A stretch of DNA of 64,000 nt from Bacteroidota bacterium (GTDB lineage: Bacteria; Bacteroidota; Bacteroidia; Bacteroidales; Dysgonomonadaceae): the NCBI GenBank assembly GCA_023622765.1, contig JAMNYO010000070.1, positions 62,001-126,000 on the forward strand. Reading direction: 5' to 3'. The position numbers were made by a program, and so were the translations under genes. Below, in pieces: positions 16,852-25,241 of this stretch. Within the stretch, counting starts at the first letter, position 1; each line of letters opens with the position of its first letter. Below the pieces are notes generated by a model. That model was not told the DNA's origin and did no database searches. It worked only from the letters and a program-made list of their open reading frames with translations.

Positions 16852-18837
16852 ATGGCTACCCCAATATTGCAAATCGATAAGCTGACGAAGAGCTTTGGCG
16901 ACCTGCTGCTCTTCCGGGAGAGCTCGTTCGGCATCGCCGAGGGGGAGAAGGTGGGATTGATCGCCCGGAACGGGGCGGGCAAAACCACCCTGCTGAATAT
17001 CCTGGCGGGTAAAGAGCCGTATGACGATGGAAGGGTGGTCTTTCGCAACGATACCCGGGTGGCTTACCTGGAACAGTCGCCTACATTCGATCCTGACCTC
17101 ACGGTGATGGAGGCCTGCTTTAGCTCGGATAACGAGGTGGTGCGCCTGATTGCCCGCTACGAGGAGGTGATCGCCTCGGGCGACACGTCGAACCTCGAGG
17201 AGGTGCTGACCCAGATGGACTTTCACAACGCGTGGGAACGGGAGTTGCAGGTGAAGCAGGTGTTGACATGGCTGAACATTACCGACTTCAAGCAGAAGAT
17301 GGGCGAGCTCTCCGGGGGGCAGGTGAAACGGGTCGCCTTGGCCAACGTGTTGATTAGCGAACCGGATTTGCTGATCATGGACGAGCCGACCAACCACCTG
17401 GACCTGGAGATGGTGGAGTGGCTGGAGGAGCGGCTGACCCGCAGCTCCGTCACCCTGCTGATGGTGACGCACGACCGTTACTTCTTGGATCGGGTCTGTA
17501 CACGCCTCCTGGAGATAGACGACCAGCAGATCTACGCGTACAAGGGGAACTACTCATACTACTTGGAGAAGAGGGAGGAGCGGGTGATGGCGCAACAGGC
17601 GGAGGTGGAACGGGCGAGGAACCTGCTGCGGAAAGAGCTGGAGTGGATGCGTCGGCAACCCCAGGCAAGGGGTACCAAGGCGAAGTACAGGATTGATGCT
17701 TTTTACGACCTTGCAGAGAAGGCACGGGGAGAGTCGGGCGAGCAGAGTGTCCGTTTCGCCGCGAAGGGTGCCTATATTGGGAAGAAGATATTCGAGGCCA
17801 AGAACGTGAGCAAACGATTCGGGGACATCCGGATTACCGAGTCGTTCAACTACACCTTTACCCGCTACGAGAAGATGGGTATCGTGGGGAAAAACGGTAC
17901 CGGGAAATCGACCTTCGTGAGGATGTTGCTGGGAGAGGAGAAGCCTGACAGCGGATACTTCGAGATCGGTGAAACCGTACGCTTCGGCTATTACAGCCAG
18001 GAGGGTATCGAGTTCGACGAGCAGCTAAAGGTGCTGGAGGCGGTGCAGAAAATCGCTGAGGTGATCGACTTAGGGGAGGGGTACCGGCTGACCGCCTCGC
18101 AGTTCCTACAGCATTTCCTCTTCCCGCCCGAGAAGCAACACGATTACGTCTACAAGCTGAGTGGTGGCGAGAAACGACGGCTTTACCTCTGCACGGTGCT
18201 GCTCAAGAACCCCAACTTCCTAGTGTTGGACGAGCCGACCAACGACCTGGATATCCTCACCTTGAACGTGCTGGAGGAGTACCTCGTGGGCTTCAAGGGG
18301 TGCCTGATCGTGGTGTCGCACGACCGCTACTTCATGGATAAGGTGGTGGACCACTTGCTGGTGTTTCATGGCGACGCGAAGATTCAGGATTTCCCGGGCA
18401 ACTACTCCCAGTACCGGGACTGGAAAGCGGAGGAGGATAGGAGGGAGACTGCAGAAGCGAAGGCAGAGGCAGCCAAAATTGAAGTCGCGAAAGCCGAAGC
18501 AATCAACCCGGGAAAGGGTAGGGTAGGGATAAACAACGCTAAGATGGACAAAATCGGTGGTAGCGAGAAAACCGATCCCGAAACAACCGACCTTACGGTT
18601 CATGGAAGCAAAAAGGGGGAGAAAAAGCGGCTTACCTATAAGGAGCGACAAGAGTACGAGTCGCTGGAAGGTGAAATAGAGCGGCTGGAAAAAGAGAAGG
18701 AGTCGATTAGCGAGCTACTCTCATCGGGCAATCTTCCCGCCGAAGAGCTTATCAGCCAGTCGGAACGGTTGTCGCTGCTGCTGGAGCAGATCGATGAGAA
18801 GATGATGCGTTGGCTGGAACTGAGCGAAAGGGCTTAG
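16852..18837 (+). CDS. ABC-F family ATPase (Uup-like)
   Basis: This 661-residue protein has two ABC domains and no membrane segments. Domain 1 (about 4-250) has Walker A NGAGKTT, signature LSGGQ, Walker B LLIMDEPTNHLD. A linker follows (about 235-310) with the ABC-F signature region EWMRRQPQARGTKAK. Domain 2 (about 320-530) has Walker A NGTGKST, LSGGEKRR, LVLDEPTNDLD. The C terminus is a predicted coiled coil (about 595-655) as in Uup, which binds DNA or the ribosome. ABC-F proteins act on ribosomes or in DNA transactions, not in transport. The stretch before the coiled coil is an Ala/Glu/Lys-rich linker (AEAKAEAAKIEVAKAEA) plus about 50 variable residues, longer than usual. The start was chosen at ATG 16852 because of the -7 box. 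Confidence 0.9.
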   Translation: MATPILQIDKLTKSFGDLLLFRESSFGIAEGEKVGLIARNGAGKTTLLNILAGKEPYDDGRVVFRNDTRVAYLEQSPTFDPDLTVMEACFSSDNEVVRLIARYEEVIASGDTSNLEEVLTQMDFHNAWERELQVKQVLTWLNITDFKQKMGELSGGQVKRVALANVLISEPDLLIMDEPTNHLDLEMVEWLEERLTRSSVTLLMVTHDRYFLDRVCTRLLEIDDQQIYAYKGNYSYYLEKREERVMAQQAEVERARNLLRKELEWMRRQPQARGTKAKYRIDAFYDLAEKARGESGEQSVRFAAKGAYIGKKIFEAKNVSKRFGDIRITESFNYTFTRYEKMGIVGKNGTGKSTFVRMLLGEEKPDSGYFEIGETVRFGYYSQEGIEFDEQLKVLEAVQKIAEVIDLGEGYRLTASQFLQHFLFPPEKQHDYVYKLSGGEKRRLYLCTVLLKNPNFLVLDEPTNDLDILTLNVLEEYLVGFKGCLIVVSHDRYFMDKVVDHLLVFHGDAKIQDFPGNYSQYRDWKAEEDRRETAEAKAEAAKIEVAKAEAINPGKGRVGINNAKMDKIGGSEKTDPETTDLTVHGSKKGEKKRLTYKERQEYESLEGEIERLEKEKESISELLSSGNLPAEELISQSERLSLLLEQIDEKMMRWLELSERA

Positions 18838-18862
18838 CGAATAAGCAGCTGATAGGTCGAAA

Positions 18863-18925
18863 ATATTTGCGATGAGTGAGAGCAAATGCAAAGCTTGCTT
18901 TGACTTTGCCGAACGTAGCAAATAT
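18863..18925. repeat. Nested inverted-repeat element between ABC-F gene and tcdA
   Basis: ATATTTGC (18863-18870) pairs with GCAAATAT (18918-18925). Inside lie GCAAA/TTTGC and a tight CAAAGC-TT-GCTTTG hairpin (18889-18902). Nested stems of this kind, built on GCAAA/TTTGC, look like an intergenic repeat (REP-like) of the genome. No T-run follows, so it is not an intrinsic terminator. Confidence 0.45.
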
Positions 18926-18995
18926 CTATTGTATGAAACGAGATTCTGTTTAGCTTGAAAGCAAGAAAAAACTGAATAACGAAACAAATTACACG

Positions 18996-19826
18996 ATGGA
19001 GTATGACGAGCTGTTTACACGCTCCGAGCTTCTGATGGGGCGTGAGGCGATGCAACGGCTGGCCACGAAGAAGGTAATCCTATTTGGCGTGGGGGGCGTG
19101 GGTAGCTGGTGTGCCGAGGGACTAATTCGCTCCGGGGTGATGCACCTCACGATGGTCGACGCCGACCGGGTGGCCGTTTCCAACATCAACCGGCAATTGC
19201 CGGCCACGACTCAGACCGTCGGGCAGTTGAAGGTGGAGGTGCTGAAGCGGCGACTGGAAGAGATTAACCCGTTGGCTACCATCGTCGCCATTCCTGAGCT
19301 GTACAGCGAGGAGACATCCGAATCGTTTCACCTCGAAAGGTACGATTACATCGTGGACGCGATCGACTCCCTCGCGCACAAGCAGCACCTGTTGGTCGCT
19401 GCTTCCAAGACGTGGGCAACCATCTTCTCCTCCATGGGTGCGGCCCTGAAGATGAATCCCCTGAACATTCGGGTGGCCGAGTTCTGGGAGGTCAAAGGGT
19501 GCAAGCTGGCGCAAGCGTTGCGGACACGGATGCGCAAAAGCGGGGAGAAGCCGCTAAAACCCATCCTCTGCGTCTATAGTGAGGAGAGGCTGCCAAATAG
19601 GGGGGAGAGGATAGAAGTTGGAGTAGGATTGGGAGCGGGAGCAAAAACTTGGCTGGGAGCAGAGGCCGAGGCAGAGGCAGGGGCGCTGGAGTTGCCCGCC
19701 GAAAATATTACACCCAACAAAGCACAGGTCAACGGCAGCATGGTACAGGTAACCGCCACGTTCGGGTTTACTCTCGCAAGCCTCGTGATTCGGGATATCG
19801 CGGAACAAATCTCGAAACTGGATTAA
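18996..19826 (+). CDS. tcdA: tRNA threonylcarbamoyladenosine dehydratase (ThiF/E1 family)
   Basis: This 276-residue E1-like protein has an ATP-binding Rossmann motif GVGGVGSWCAEGLIRSGV (about 32-49), DADRVAVSNINRQ (adenylation Asp/Arg/Gln pattern), DAIDSLAHK, and the C-terminal TFGFTLASLVIRDI. TcdA cyclises t6A37 of tRNA to ct6A in an ATP-dependent step. The region about 206-245, which follows CVYSEE, is a low-complexity insertion rich in Gly, Ala and Glu (GAEAEAEAGA) where other members have a short loop. The ATG at 18996 gives the expected N terminus (YDELFTRSELLMG). Confidence 0.9.
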   Translation: MEYDELFTRSELLMGREAMQRLATKKVILFGVGGVGSWCAEGLIRSGVMHLTMVDADRVAVSNINRQLPATTQTVGQLKVEVLKRRLEEINPLATIVAIPELYSEETSESFHLERYDYIVDAIDSLAHKQHLLVAASKTWATIFSSMGAALKMNPLNIRVAEFWEVKGCKLAQALRTRMRKSGEKPLKPILCVYSEERLPNRGERIEVGVGLGAGAKTWLGAEAEAEAGALELPAENITPNKAQVNGSMVQVTATFGFTLASLVIRDIAEQISKLD

Positions 19827-20306
19827 TTCTCCCCCTACTGTTTCCCACGAGCGTTTAACAGGATATTCATTAATCTTGGAATTCAAGGTAAACAAGTTCA
19901 AGATTAACATGCGCTATTTACATCTCATCCTCAAAACATAATAATATGTGGTTATATCCTCCAAATATTATGGTTTTTTGCGGTTATATCCCGAATTTGT
20001 TATATTTCTATTCAGGAGAACTACGTGCCGTTTATCGCGTCGTAAGAATAGTATGGATTGAGCCCACATTTTTTGTGCCCTTGCAATCGCCATTCCGTTG
20101 ATGTTCGCAGCTACGTCCACGGCATGAGGTTACTTTTTTTTGTGCTTTTGCGTTGCAAACCTCCCATTTCATCGCTGCCCCTTGTGAAAAGCCTTTTTTT
20201 CATCTATTTTTGTGTTTTCAATCCGGGGTTGTCGCCCCTTGCCATTCGCCTTTTATCAAAGGCCAACGTGTAAAGGTAGCTGACAAAGCTCCATTCAACT
20301 TGAGCT
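19827..20306. other. 480-bp intergenic region before argS
   Basis: No gene is supported here. The first half is A/T-rich with repeated GGTTATAT motifs (19950-19990). The second half is pyrimidine-rich on the plus strand (20120-20250) and contains the argS promoter. An ORF at 20058-20273 is rejected because it has low-complexity T-rich content and overlaps the promoter. Confidence 0.5.
20182..20212 (+). promoter_or_regulatory. argS promoter
   Basis: TTG (20182-20184), 20 bp, then TATTTTTG (20205-20212) match the Bacteroidota -33/-7 consensus with typical spacing. The start of transcription would be near 20219, leaving a leader of about 90 nt before argS. Confidence 0.6.
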
Positions 20307-22100
20307 ATGAATATTGAACAAACCCTTCAGGAGGCAATCCTTCAAGCCATCAAAGATCTTTATGGTGCCGACGTGGAGGTGTCGAGCATCACCCTACAAA
20401 AAACGAAAAGAGAGTTCACGGGGCACTATACTCTCGTCACTTTTCCCTTGTTGCGCATTTCAAGGAAGAAGCCGGAAGAGACGGGACAAGATATTGGTAC
20501 CTACCTGGTAAAGAACAGCGAGGTGGTGACCCAGTTCAACGTGATAAAGGGATTCTTGAATCTCACGATCGCGCCGGCGGTCTGGGTGCGCTTGCTTGAG
20601 GATATAGATGGGAAGCCCGACTACGGGTTCGTGTCGGTGGCCGATGACGCGCCGCTCTTCATGGTGGAGTACTCCTCGCCCAATACCAACAAGCCGCTGC
20701 ACCTGGGTCACGTGCGAAACAACCTGCTGGGGCACGCCCTCAGCGAGGTGCTGAAGGCCAACGGCAAGCGGGTGGTGAAGACCAACCTGGTGAACGACCG
20801 CGGTATCCATATCTGCAAGTCGATGCTTGCCTGGAACCTTTGGGGAAACGGCGAGACGCCGGCATCGTCCGGCAAGAAGGGCGACCACCTGGTGGGTGAT
20901 TACTACGTGCTGTTCGACCAGAAATACAAGGAGGAGCAGTCTGCCCTGCGAGGCAAAGGGCTTTCTAAGGAGGAGGCTGAAGCTGCGTCACCCCTGATGG
21001 AGCAGACCCGCGAGATGCTGCGCGATTGGGAGGCGGGCGACCGAGAGACGGTCGCTCTCTGGGAGAAGATGAACGGTTGGGTTTACGAGGGGTTCGACGA
21101 GACCTACCGGCAGTTGGGCGTTTCGTTCGACAAGATTTACCACGAGTCGGATACCTACCTCCCCGGCAAGGAGGAGGTGATGCGGGGACTTCGGGAGGGA
21201 CTCTTCTACCAGAAGGAGGATGGTTCGGTATGGGCCGACCTCTCGTCAGACGGCTTGGATCACAAGCTGCTGTTGCGGTCTGACGGCACTTCGGTCTACA
21301 TGACGCAGGATATCGGCACTGCCAAGTTGCGGTTCGACGACTACCCGATCGACACGATGATCTACGTGGTGGGGAACGAGCAGAACTACCATTTCCAGGT
21401 GCTCTCCATCCTACTGGATAGGCTCGGCTTCGAGTTCGGCAAGGGGTTGGTCCACTTCTCCTACGGGATGGTGGAGCTCCCTGACGGGAAGATGAAGTCG
21501 CGCGAAGGCACCGTGGTGGACGCGGACGACCTGATGGCGGAGATGATCGAGACGGCTCGGGAGATCTCGGCAGAGCTGGGTAAGCTGGACGATGCCACCC
21601 CCGAGGAGGTGGAGGCAATTGCCCGGATGGTCGGGCTGGGCGCGCTCAAGTACTTTATCCTGAAAGTGGACCCGAAGAAGAACATGACCTTCAACCCCCG
21701 GGAGTCCATCGACTTTAACGGGAACACGGGCCCTTTCATCCAGTACACCCACGCCCGGGTGCGGTCAATCCTTCGTAAGGCGGAAGAGCAGGGCATGACC
21801 CTGCCGGAGAATCTGGATCCCACCGTGCCCATCTCCGTGAAGGAGGAGGGGCTGGTGCAGCTGCTCTCGGAGTTCGGCACCGTCGTGGCTCAGGCAGGTA
21901 GTGAATACAACGTCTCCCTTATCGGCAACTACGTGTACGACCTTGCCAAGGAGTTCAACCAGTATTACCACGAGTACCCCATCCTGCGGGAGGAGAACGC
22001 CTCGCTCCGCGATTTTCGACTGCTGCTTTGCCGGAACGTGGCACGTACCATCAAGAGGGGGATGAAGCTATTCGGCATCGACGTGCCGGAGCGTATGTAG
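20307..22100 (+). CDS. argS: Arginine--tRNA ligase
   Basis: This 597-residue class I synthetase charges tRNA-Arg with arginine. It has an N-terminal Add-1 tRNA-D-loop domain (about 1-90), class I signature HLGH (132-135) in NTNKPLHLGHVRNN, and the KMSK-equivalent KMKSREG. The DALR anticodon-binding domain at the C terminus includes YDLAKEFNQYYHEYPIL and ends FGIDVPERM. Length matches Bacteroidales ArgRS. It converges with the sulfatase gene across 42 bp. Confidence 0.97.
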   Translation: MNIEQTLQEAILQAIKDLYGADVEVSSITLQKTKREFTGHYTLVTFPLLRISRKKPEETGQDIGTYLVKNSEVVTQFNVIKGFLNLTIAPAVWVRLLEDIDGKPDYGFVSVADDAPLFMVEYSSPNTNKPLHLGHVRNNLLGHALSEVLKANGKRVVKTNLVNDRGIHICKSMLAWNLWGNGETPASSGKKGDHLVGDYYVLFDQKYKEEQSALRGKGLSKEEAEAASPLMEQTREMLRDWEAGDRETVALWEKMNGWVYEGFDETYRQLGVSFDKIYHESDTYLPGKEEVMRGLREGLFYQKEDGSVWADLSSDGLDHKLLLRSDGTSVYMTQDIGTAKLRFDDYPIDTMIYVVGNEQNYHFQVLSILLDRLGFEFGKGLVHFSYGMVELPDGKMKSREGTVVDADDLMAEMIETAREISAELGKLDDATPEEVEAIARMVGLGALKYFILKVDPKKNMTFNPRESIDFNGNTGPFIQYTHARVRSILRKAEEQGMTLPENLDPTVPISVKEEGLVQLLSEFGTVVAQAGSEYNVSLIGNYVYDLAKEFNQYYHEYPILREENASLRDFRLLLCRNVARTIKRGMKLFGIDVPERM

Positions 22101-22142
22101 GTTTGGTGATGCCCTGTCGAAATAGGCGCGGCAAGGTTCTGT

Positions 22143-23840
22143 TTACTTGATGTCGAATACCCCTACCACCTCATCGCTACCCTTGTAACCGTACCTTACG
22201 GCCTTTACACGCACTGTATGCGTGCCTTTCGGCAGGTGCAGTGGCCCGCTATACAGCTTCCATCGCGGATGGTCTCCATCATCAGTGGAATAGACGATGG
22301 AAGCCCCATGGGTCGGGCAGTAAAAGGCTACCGTCATGGGGAAAGAGTAGCTTCCTCCTTCCTGGTAGTTTTTCGCCCCTCTCTCCTCTTCGGCATTGAT
22401 GATGAAATAGGGTTTATCCGTTACCGGTTGTATGCCACCCGGCCACATCCGTTCAATCAATTCCGATTCATTCATATGGCCCAAATCACCGGTTTCAATC
22501 GTCCATTTTTCTTGTTGGCCACGCATCTCTTTCAGGATATCTCCATACTCAGGGTTTTCGGCCAAGTTGTTCAGTTGAAATGGATCTGCCTTCACATCGT
22601 ATAGCTCTTCGGGGGGACGTTGGTATGACATCCACTTTTTTTGATGGACGTTCAACCTGTTTTCCGCATCAAGTCGCATGACCTCCTGCATGATGGGCAT
22701 GCGGTTGGCATAGGGTACCCAGATATTATAGGGTTCGTTCGGGTAAAAATTACGAATGTACAGGAAATCCTTGTTGCGAACGGACCGAACCATATCGTAT
22801 GACTCGTCGACCCTATCCCTCGCGGCAAAAACGTATTGACGGGGCGTAGCCGCCTGTGATCCCAGGAAGGGTTGGCCTTGCATGTGAACCGGAACCCTCA
22901 CCCCTGCCAGGGAGAGCACCGTTGGCCCAAAGTCAATCGAACTGATTAGGTCATCGTTGACCGTTCCGGGTTCTAACTGTTTGGGCCAACGGATAATCAG
23001 GGGCACGTGAAGACCCGAATCGTACAACCAGCGTTTTGCCCGGGGGAGCCCATCACCATGATCGCTCCAGAAAAACACGATGGTGTTCTCGGCAACTCCC
23101 TCTCTTTCCAGTTCATCCAATAATACCGCCACTACCGAGTCTAACCGGGCGGCATTGTCATACACCTTCGCGAGGTTCCTTCGCACGATCTCCGTATCGG
23201 GATAGTAGGGCGGGACCTCCACGGTTGAGGGATCTGTCTTCACGTTGTCTATATCCCAATTCCGACTCTCATGCGTTCCCACGTAATTGAAAACGGCGAA
23301 GAAAGGCTGATCTTTGTCCGGCCTGTTCTTGTAATGCGCGGTATTGCCGCACTCATCCCAAATACTTTCCGGAACCGGGTCCCTTGCGAACTGGTAGTCG
23401 GTTTTGCTATTGTTCGTGCAGTAGTACCCTGCTGCCCTTAAATACTCTGTAAAGGCTTTCACGTAGTGTGGCGGAACCCCGAGATAGGCCATTGGGTTTT
23501 TAGCCGAACGGCGATAGGTGGTGGTACGCATATGCATGCACCCGATAGAGGTTTGGTACATACCAGTAATGATCCCGGCACGGCACGGGGAACTAATTGC
23601 GGCAGTTGTGAACACGTTGGTGTAACGTGTTCCCTCTGAAGCCAATCGGTCGATATTGGGGGTTCGCGCTATTGGATCGCCGTAACAACCCAGGTGTGGA
23701 CTAAGGTCTTCGGTCGATATCCAAAGTATATTGGGTCGCTCTTTTGGAGGCTTGTTTTGGACGATTTGCGCCGAAGAGGGCAAAATGGAAAGGCATGTGA
23801 CGGGAATCAAGCCTGAAAGCAATGTTGATGGTACTGCCAT
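22143..23840 (-). CDS. Exported serine-type sulfatase (N-sulfoglucosamine sulfohydrolase-like)
   Basis: This 565-residue sulfatase has a signal peptide (cleavage near SSAQ) and the N-terminal metal site NILWISTEDLSPHLGCYG. The active-site motif reads S-S-P-C-R (Ser83-Arg87) in place of C-x-P-S-R, so formylglycine would be made from serine, which requires an anaerobic maturase (anSME). Later motifs are FFWSDHGDGLPRAKRWLYDSG and a metal-site Asp/His pair. The overall pattern resembles S1 heparan N-sulfatase-like enzymes; the substrate is inferred only. A C-terminal beta-sandwich (about 475-565; THGASIVYSTDDG) looks like an added chitobiase-type domain. It lies 11 bp after the fructosamine-kinase-like gene on the same strand, so they are probably cotranscribed. 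Confidence 0.85.
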   Translation of the reverse strand: MAVPSTLLSGLIPVTCLSILPSSAQIVQNKPPKERPNILWISTEDLSPHLGCYGDPIARTPNIDRLASEGTRYTNVFTTAAISSPCRAGIITGMYQTSIGCMHMRTTTYRRSAKNPMAYLGVPPHYVKAFTEYLRAAGYYCTNNSKTDYQFARDPVPESIWDECGNTAHYKNRPDKDQPFFAVFNYVGTHESRNWDIDNVKTDPSTVEVPPYYPDTEIVRRNLAKVYDNAARLDSVVAVLLDELEREGVAENTIVFFWSDHGDGLPRAKRWLYDSGLHVPLIIRWPKQLEPGTVNDDLISSIDFGPTVLSLAGVRVPVHMQGQPFLGSQAATPRQYVFAARDRVDESYDMVRSVRNKDFLYIRNFYPNEPYNIWVPYANRMPIMQEVMRLDAENRLNVHQKKWMSYQRPPEELYDVKADPFQLNNLAENPEYGDILKEMRGQQEKWTIETGDLGHMNESELIERMWPGGIQPVTDKPYFIINAEEERGAKNYQEGGSYSFPMTVAFYCPTHGASIVYSTDDGDHPRWKLYSGPLHLPKGTHTVRVKAVRYGYKGSDEVVGVFDIK

Positions 23841-23851
23841 AAGGGTGTATT

Positions 23852-24721
23852 TTAAGAAAATAGTCGTTTCAGGATAGAGGCGACTGATGCATAGTATCCG
23901 CTTCCGAACAGATTTAAATGCACAAGCAGGTAGTATAGCTGATACAGCTCAATTTGCTGTACATAGTTATCCGGTTTGGGAATGATTTCGTGATACGCAT
24001 CGTAAAACGATGAAGAGAAGCCTCCGAAAAGGTGACTCATAGCGATATCTACCATCGAGTGGCCGTAGTAGGTGGCCGGGTCGATCAGGTAGGGCGTGCC
24101 GTCGCTCGCGATCAGGTAGTTGCCACCCCAGAGGTCGCCATGTAGCAGCACCGGTTTCACCTCGCCGAAAACTTGTGTGAAAAGGCTAATCGCCTTCGCT
24201 TCCGGCGGAATCGCTTTTTCAGGAAGTAGCCCTTTTTGCCGTGCCATCTTCAGCTGAGGCAGAATCCGCTCCCGCCAGTAGAATTCTGACCAATCGGTAT
24301 GGTTTCGGTTGCTTTGCGGCAGGCTGCCGATAAAGTTGTCGCCCGTGAAGCCGAACCGCTCGCCCGCGGTTTGGTGCAGTCGGGCCAGTTGCATACCCAG
24401 CCGTTGGTAGTCCGATCCGTCGGGGCGCTTGCTCTTCACGTGGTCCATCAACAAGAAGGCCTGGCTGCTGAGCGAGCCGACCAGATGCACGTGCGGCACG
24501 GCGATAGTGCCGCTCTCTTCTATTGCTCTCAACCCCTCCTTCTCCGCTTGGAACATGGGTAGCGCAGTCGGCTTCCGGTTCACCTTCAAAAAATAGGCCT
24601 TTACCCCGGTCTCCAGGCGGTAAGCCGATGAGATGCTGCCCCCCGAAACCGGCTTGAAAGTCACGATCGGTTCATCGATGCATTCCGAGATATACGAGAC
24701 CAGCCGGTTCATCGCTTTCAT
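23852..24721 (-). CDS. Fructosamine kinase family protein
   Basis: This 289-residue protein has the aminoglycoside/choline-kinase fold of the FN3K family. It shows an ATP-binding N lobe (GGSISSAYRLET; LKVNRK lysine), the catalytic loop HGDLWGGN (about 195-202) and the metal Asp in IDPATYYGHSMVDIAM. Bacterial members phosphorylate protein- or sugar-bound ketosamines for deglycation. It lies 10 bp downstream of the YoeB-like toxin and 11 bp upstream of the sulfatase, so a shared transcript is likely. Nothing here links it functionally to the toxin. Confidence 0.9.
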   Translation of the reverse strand: MKAMNRLVSYISECIDEPIVTFKPVSGGSISSAYRLETGVKAYFLKVNRKPTALPMFQAEKEGLRAIEESGTIAVPHVHLVGSLSSQAFLLMDHVKSKRPDGSDYQRLGMQLARLHQTAGERFGFTGDNFIGSLPQSNRNHTDWSEFYWRERILPQLKMARQKGLLPEKAIPPEAKAISLFTQVFGEVKPVLLHGDLWGGNYLIASDGTPYLIDPATYYGHSMVDIAMSHLFGGFSSSFYDAYHEIIPKPDNYVQQIELYQLYYLLVHLNLFGSGYYASVASILKRLFS

Positions 24722-24731
24722 TTGTTGTACT

Positions 24732-24992
24732 TTACCAGTAGTGTCCTTTAAGGGAATAAATCCTTAGCGTGTCCCCTTCAATAGCATATACAAAACGGTG
24801 CTCATTGGTAATTCGTCTTGACCATTTGCCCGAAAGTTGATATTTTAGGGCTTCAGGTTTTCCAACACCTTTATATGGATTTTGAAGAATAGCATCAAAC
24901 AACAACTCAATCCTTTTAAGAATGGCTGCATTATTGGTACTTCGCCAGTAATCGATATCTTGTCGTGCTTTGGGAGTTAATTCTACTTGCAT
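24732..24992 (-). CDS. yoeB: Txe/YoeB family mRNA interferase toxin
   Basis: This 86-residue RelE-fold toxin cleaves mRNA on the ribosome. The pattern GKPEALKYQLSGKWSRRITNEHR matches YoeB, with candidate catalytic residues Glu47, Arg66 and His84 (equivalent to Glu46, Arg65, His83 of E. coli YoeB), and it ends in HYW. It overlaps the antitoxin gene by 10 bp, as typical. All catalytic positions are present, so it should be active if expressed. Confidence 0.88.
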   Translation of the reverse strand: MQVELTPKARQDIDYWRSTNNAAILKRIELLFDAILQNPYKGVGKPEALKYQLSGKWSRRITNEHRFVYAIEGDTLRIYSLKGHYW

Positions 24993-25198
24993 AGCGCTTT
25001 GAACTCCTCGATTGATAGCTTAACTCCTTTACCATTGGCAAGATCCCTGTCACCCTTTTCTATCATCTCCACAAATTCCGGGTTATAGGGTTTCGTCTTC
25101 ACCTCATATTTGAGCTTTAACGCTTTACCGAATGCTTTTAGGGCTTTCTCCTGTTCAACCGTATCCGGTTCGAAAATTATGATGCTTTGACGTTGCAT
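24983..25198 (-). CDS. Antitoxin paired with YoeB-like toxin
   Basis: This 71-residue protein lies just upstream of the toxin and overlaps it. It has a short N-terminal beta strand (SIIIFEPDT), a helix, and a lysine/glutamate-rich C-terminal segment suited to wrap the toxin. This resembles the small DUF2683-like antitoxins found with YoeB in Bacteroidota more than YefM. It starts 43 bp after the stop of valS. A palindrome just upstream could be its operator. Confidence 0.75.
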   Translation of the reverse strand: MQRQSIIIFEPDTVEQEKALKAFGKALKLKYEVKTKPYNPEFVEMIEKGDRDLANGKGVKLSIEEFKALCK

Positions 25199-25210
25199 GT
25201 TTTAAAATAA

Positions 25211-25222
25211 CATTTATAAATG
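25211..25222 (-). promoter_or_regulatory. Palindrome upstream of antitoxin gene
   Basis: CATTTATAAATG is a perfect 12-bp palindrome that lies 12 bp upstream of the antitoxin start in the 43-bp gap after valS. It could be the autoregulatory operator of the toxin-antitoxin pair. In so A/T-rich a gap chance is not excluded. Confidence 0.35.
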
Positions 25223-25241
25223 ATACACAAATCCTGAAAAA

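Noticed and set aside
20058-20273. 71-codon ORF upstream of argS
   Set aside because: Overlaps the argS promoter and consists of T/C-rich low-complexity sequence.
22143-24992. Functional link between fructosamine-kinase-like gene and the TA toxin
   Set aside because: They only adjoin; nothing in sequence connects their roles.
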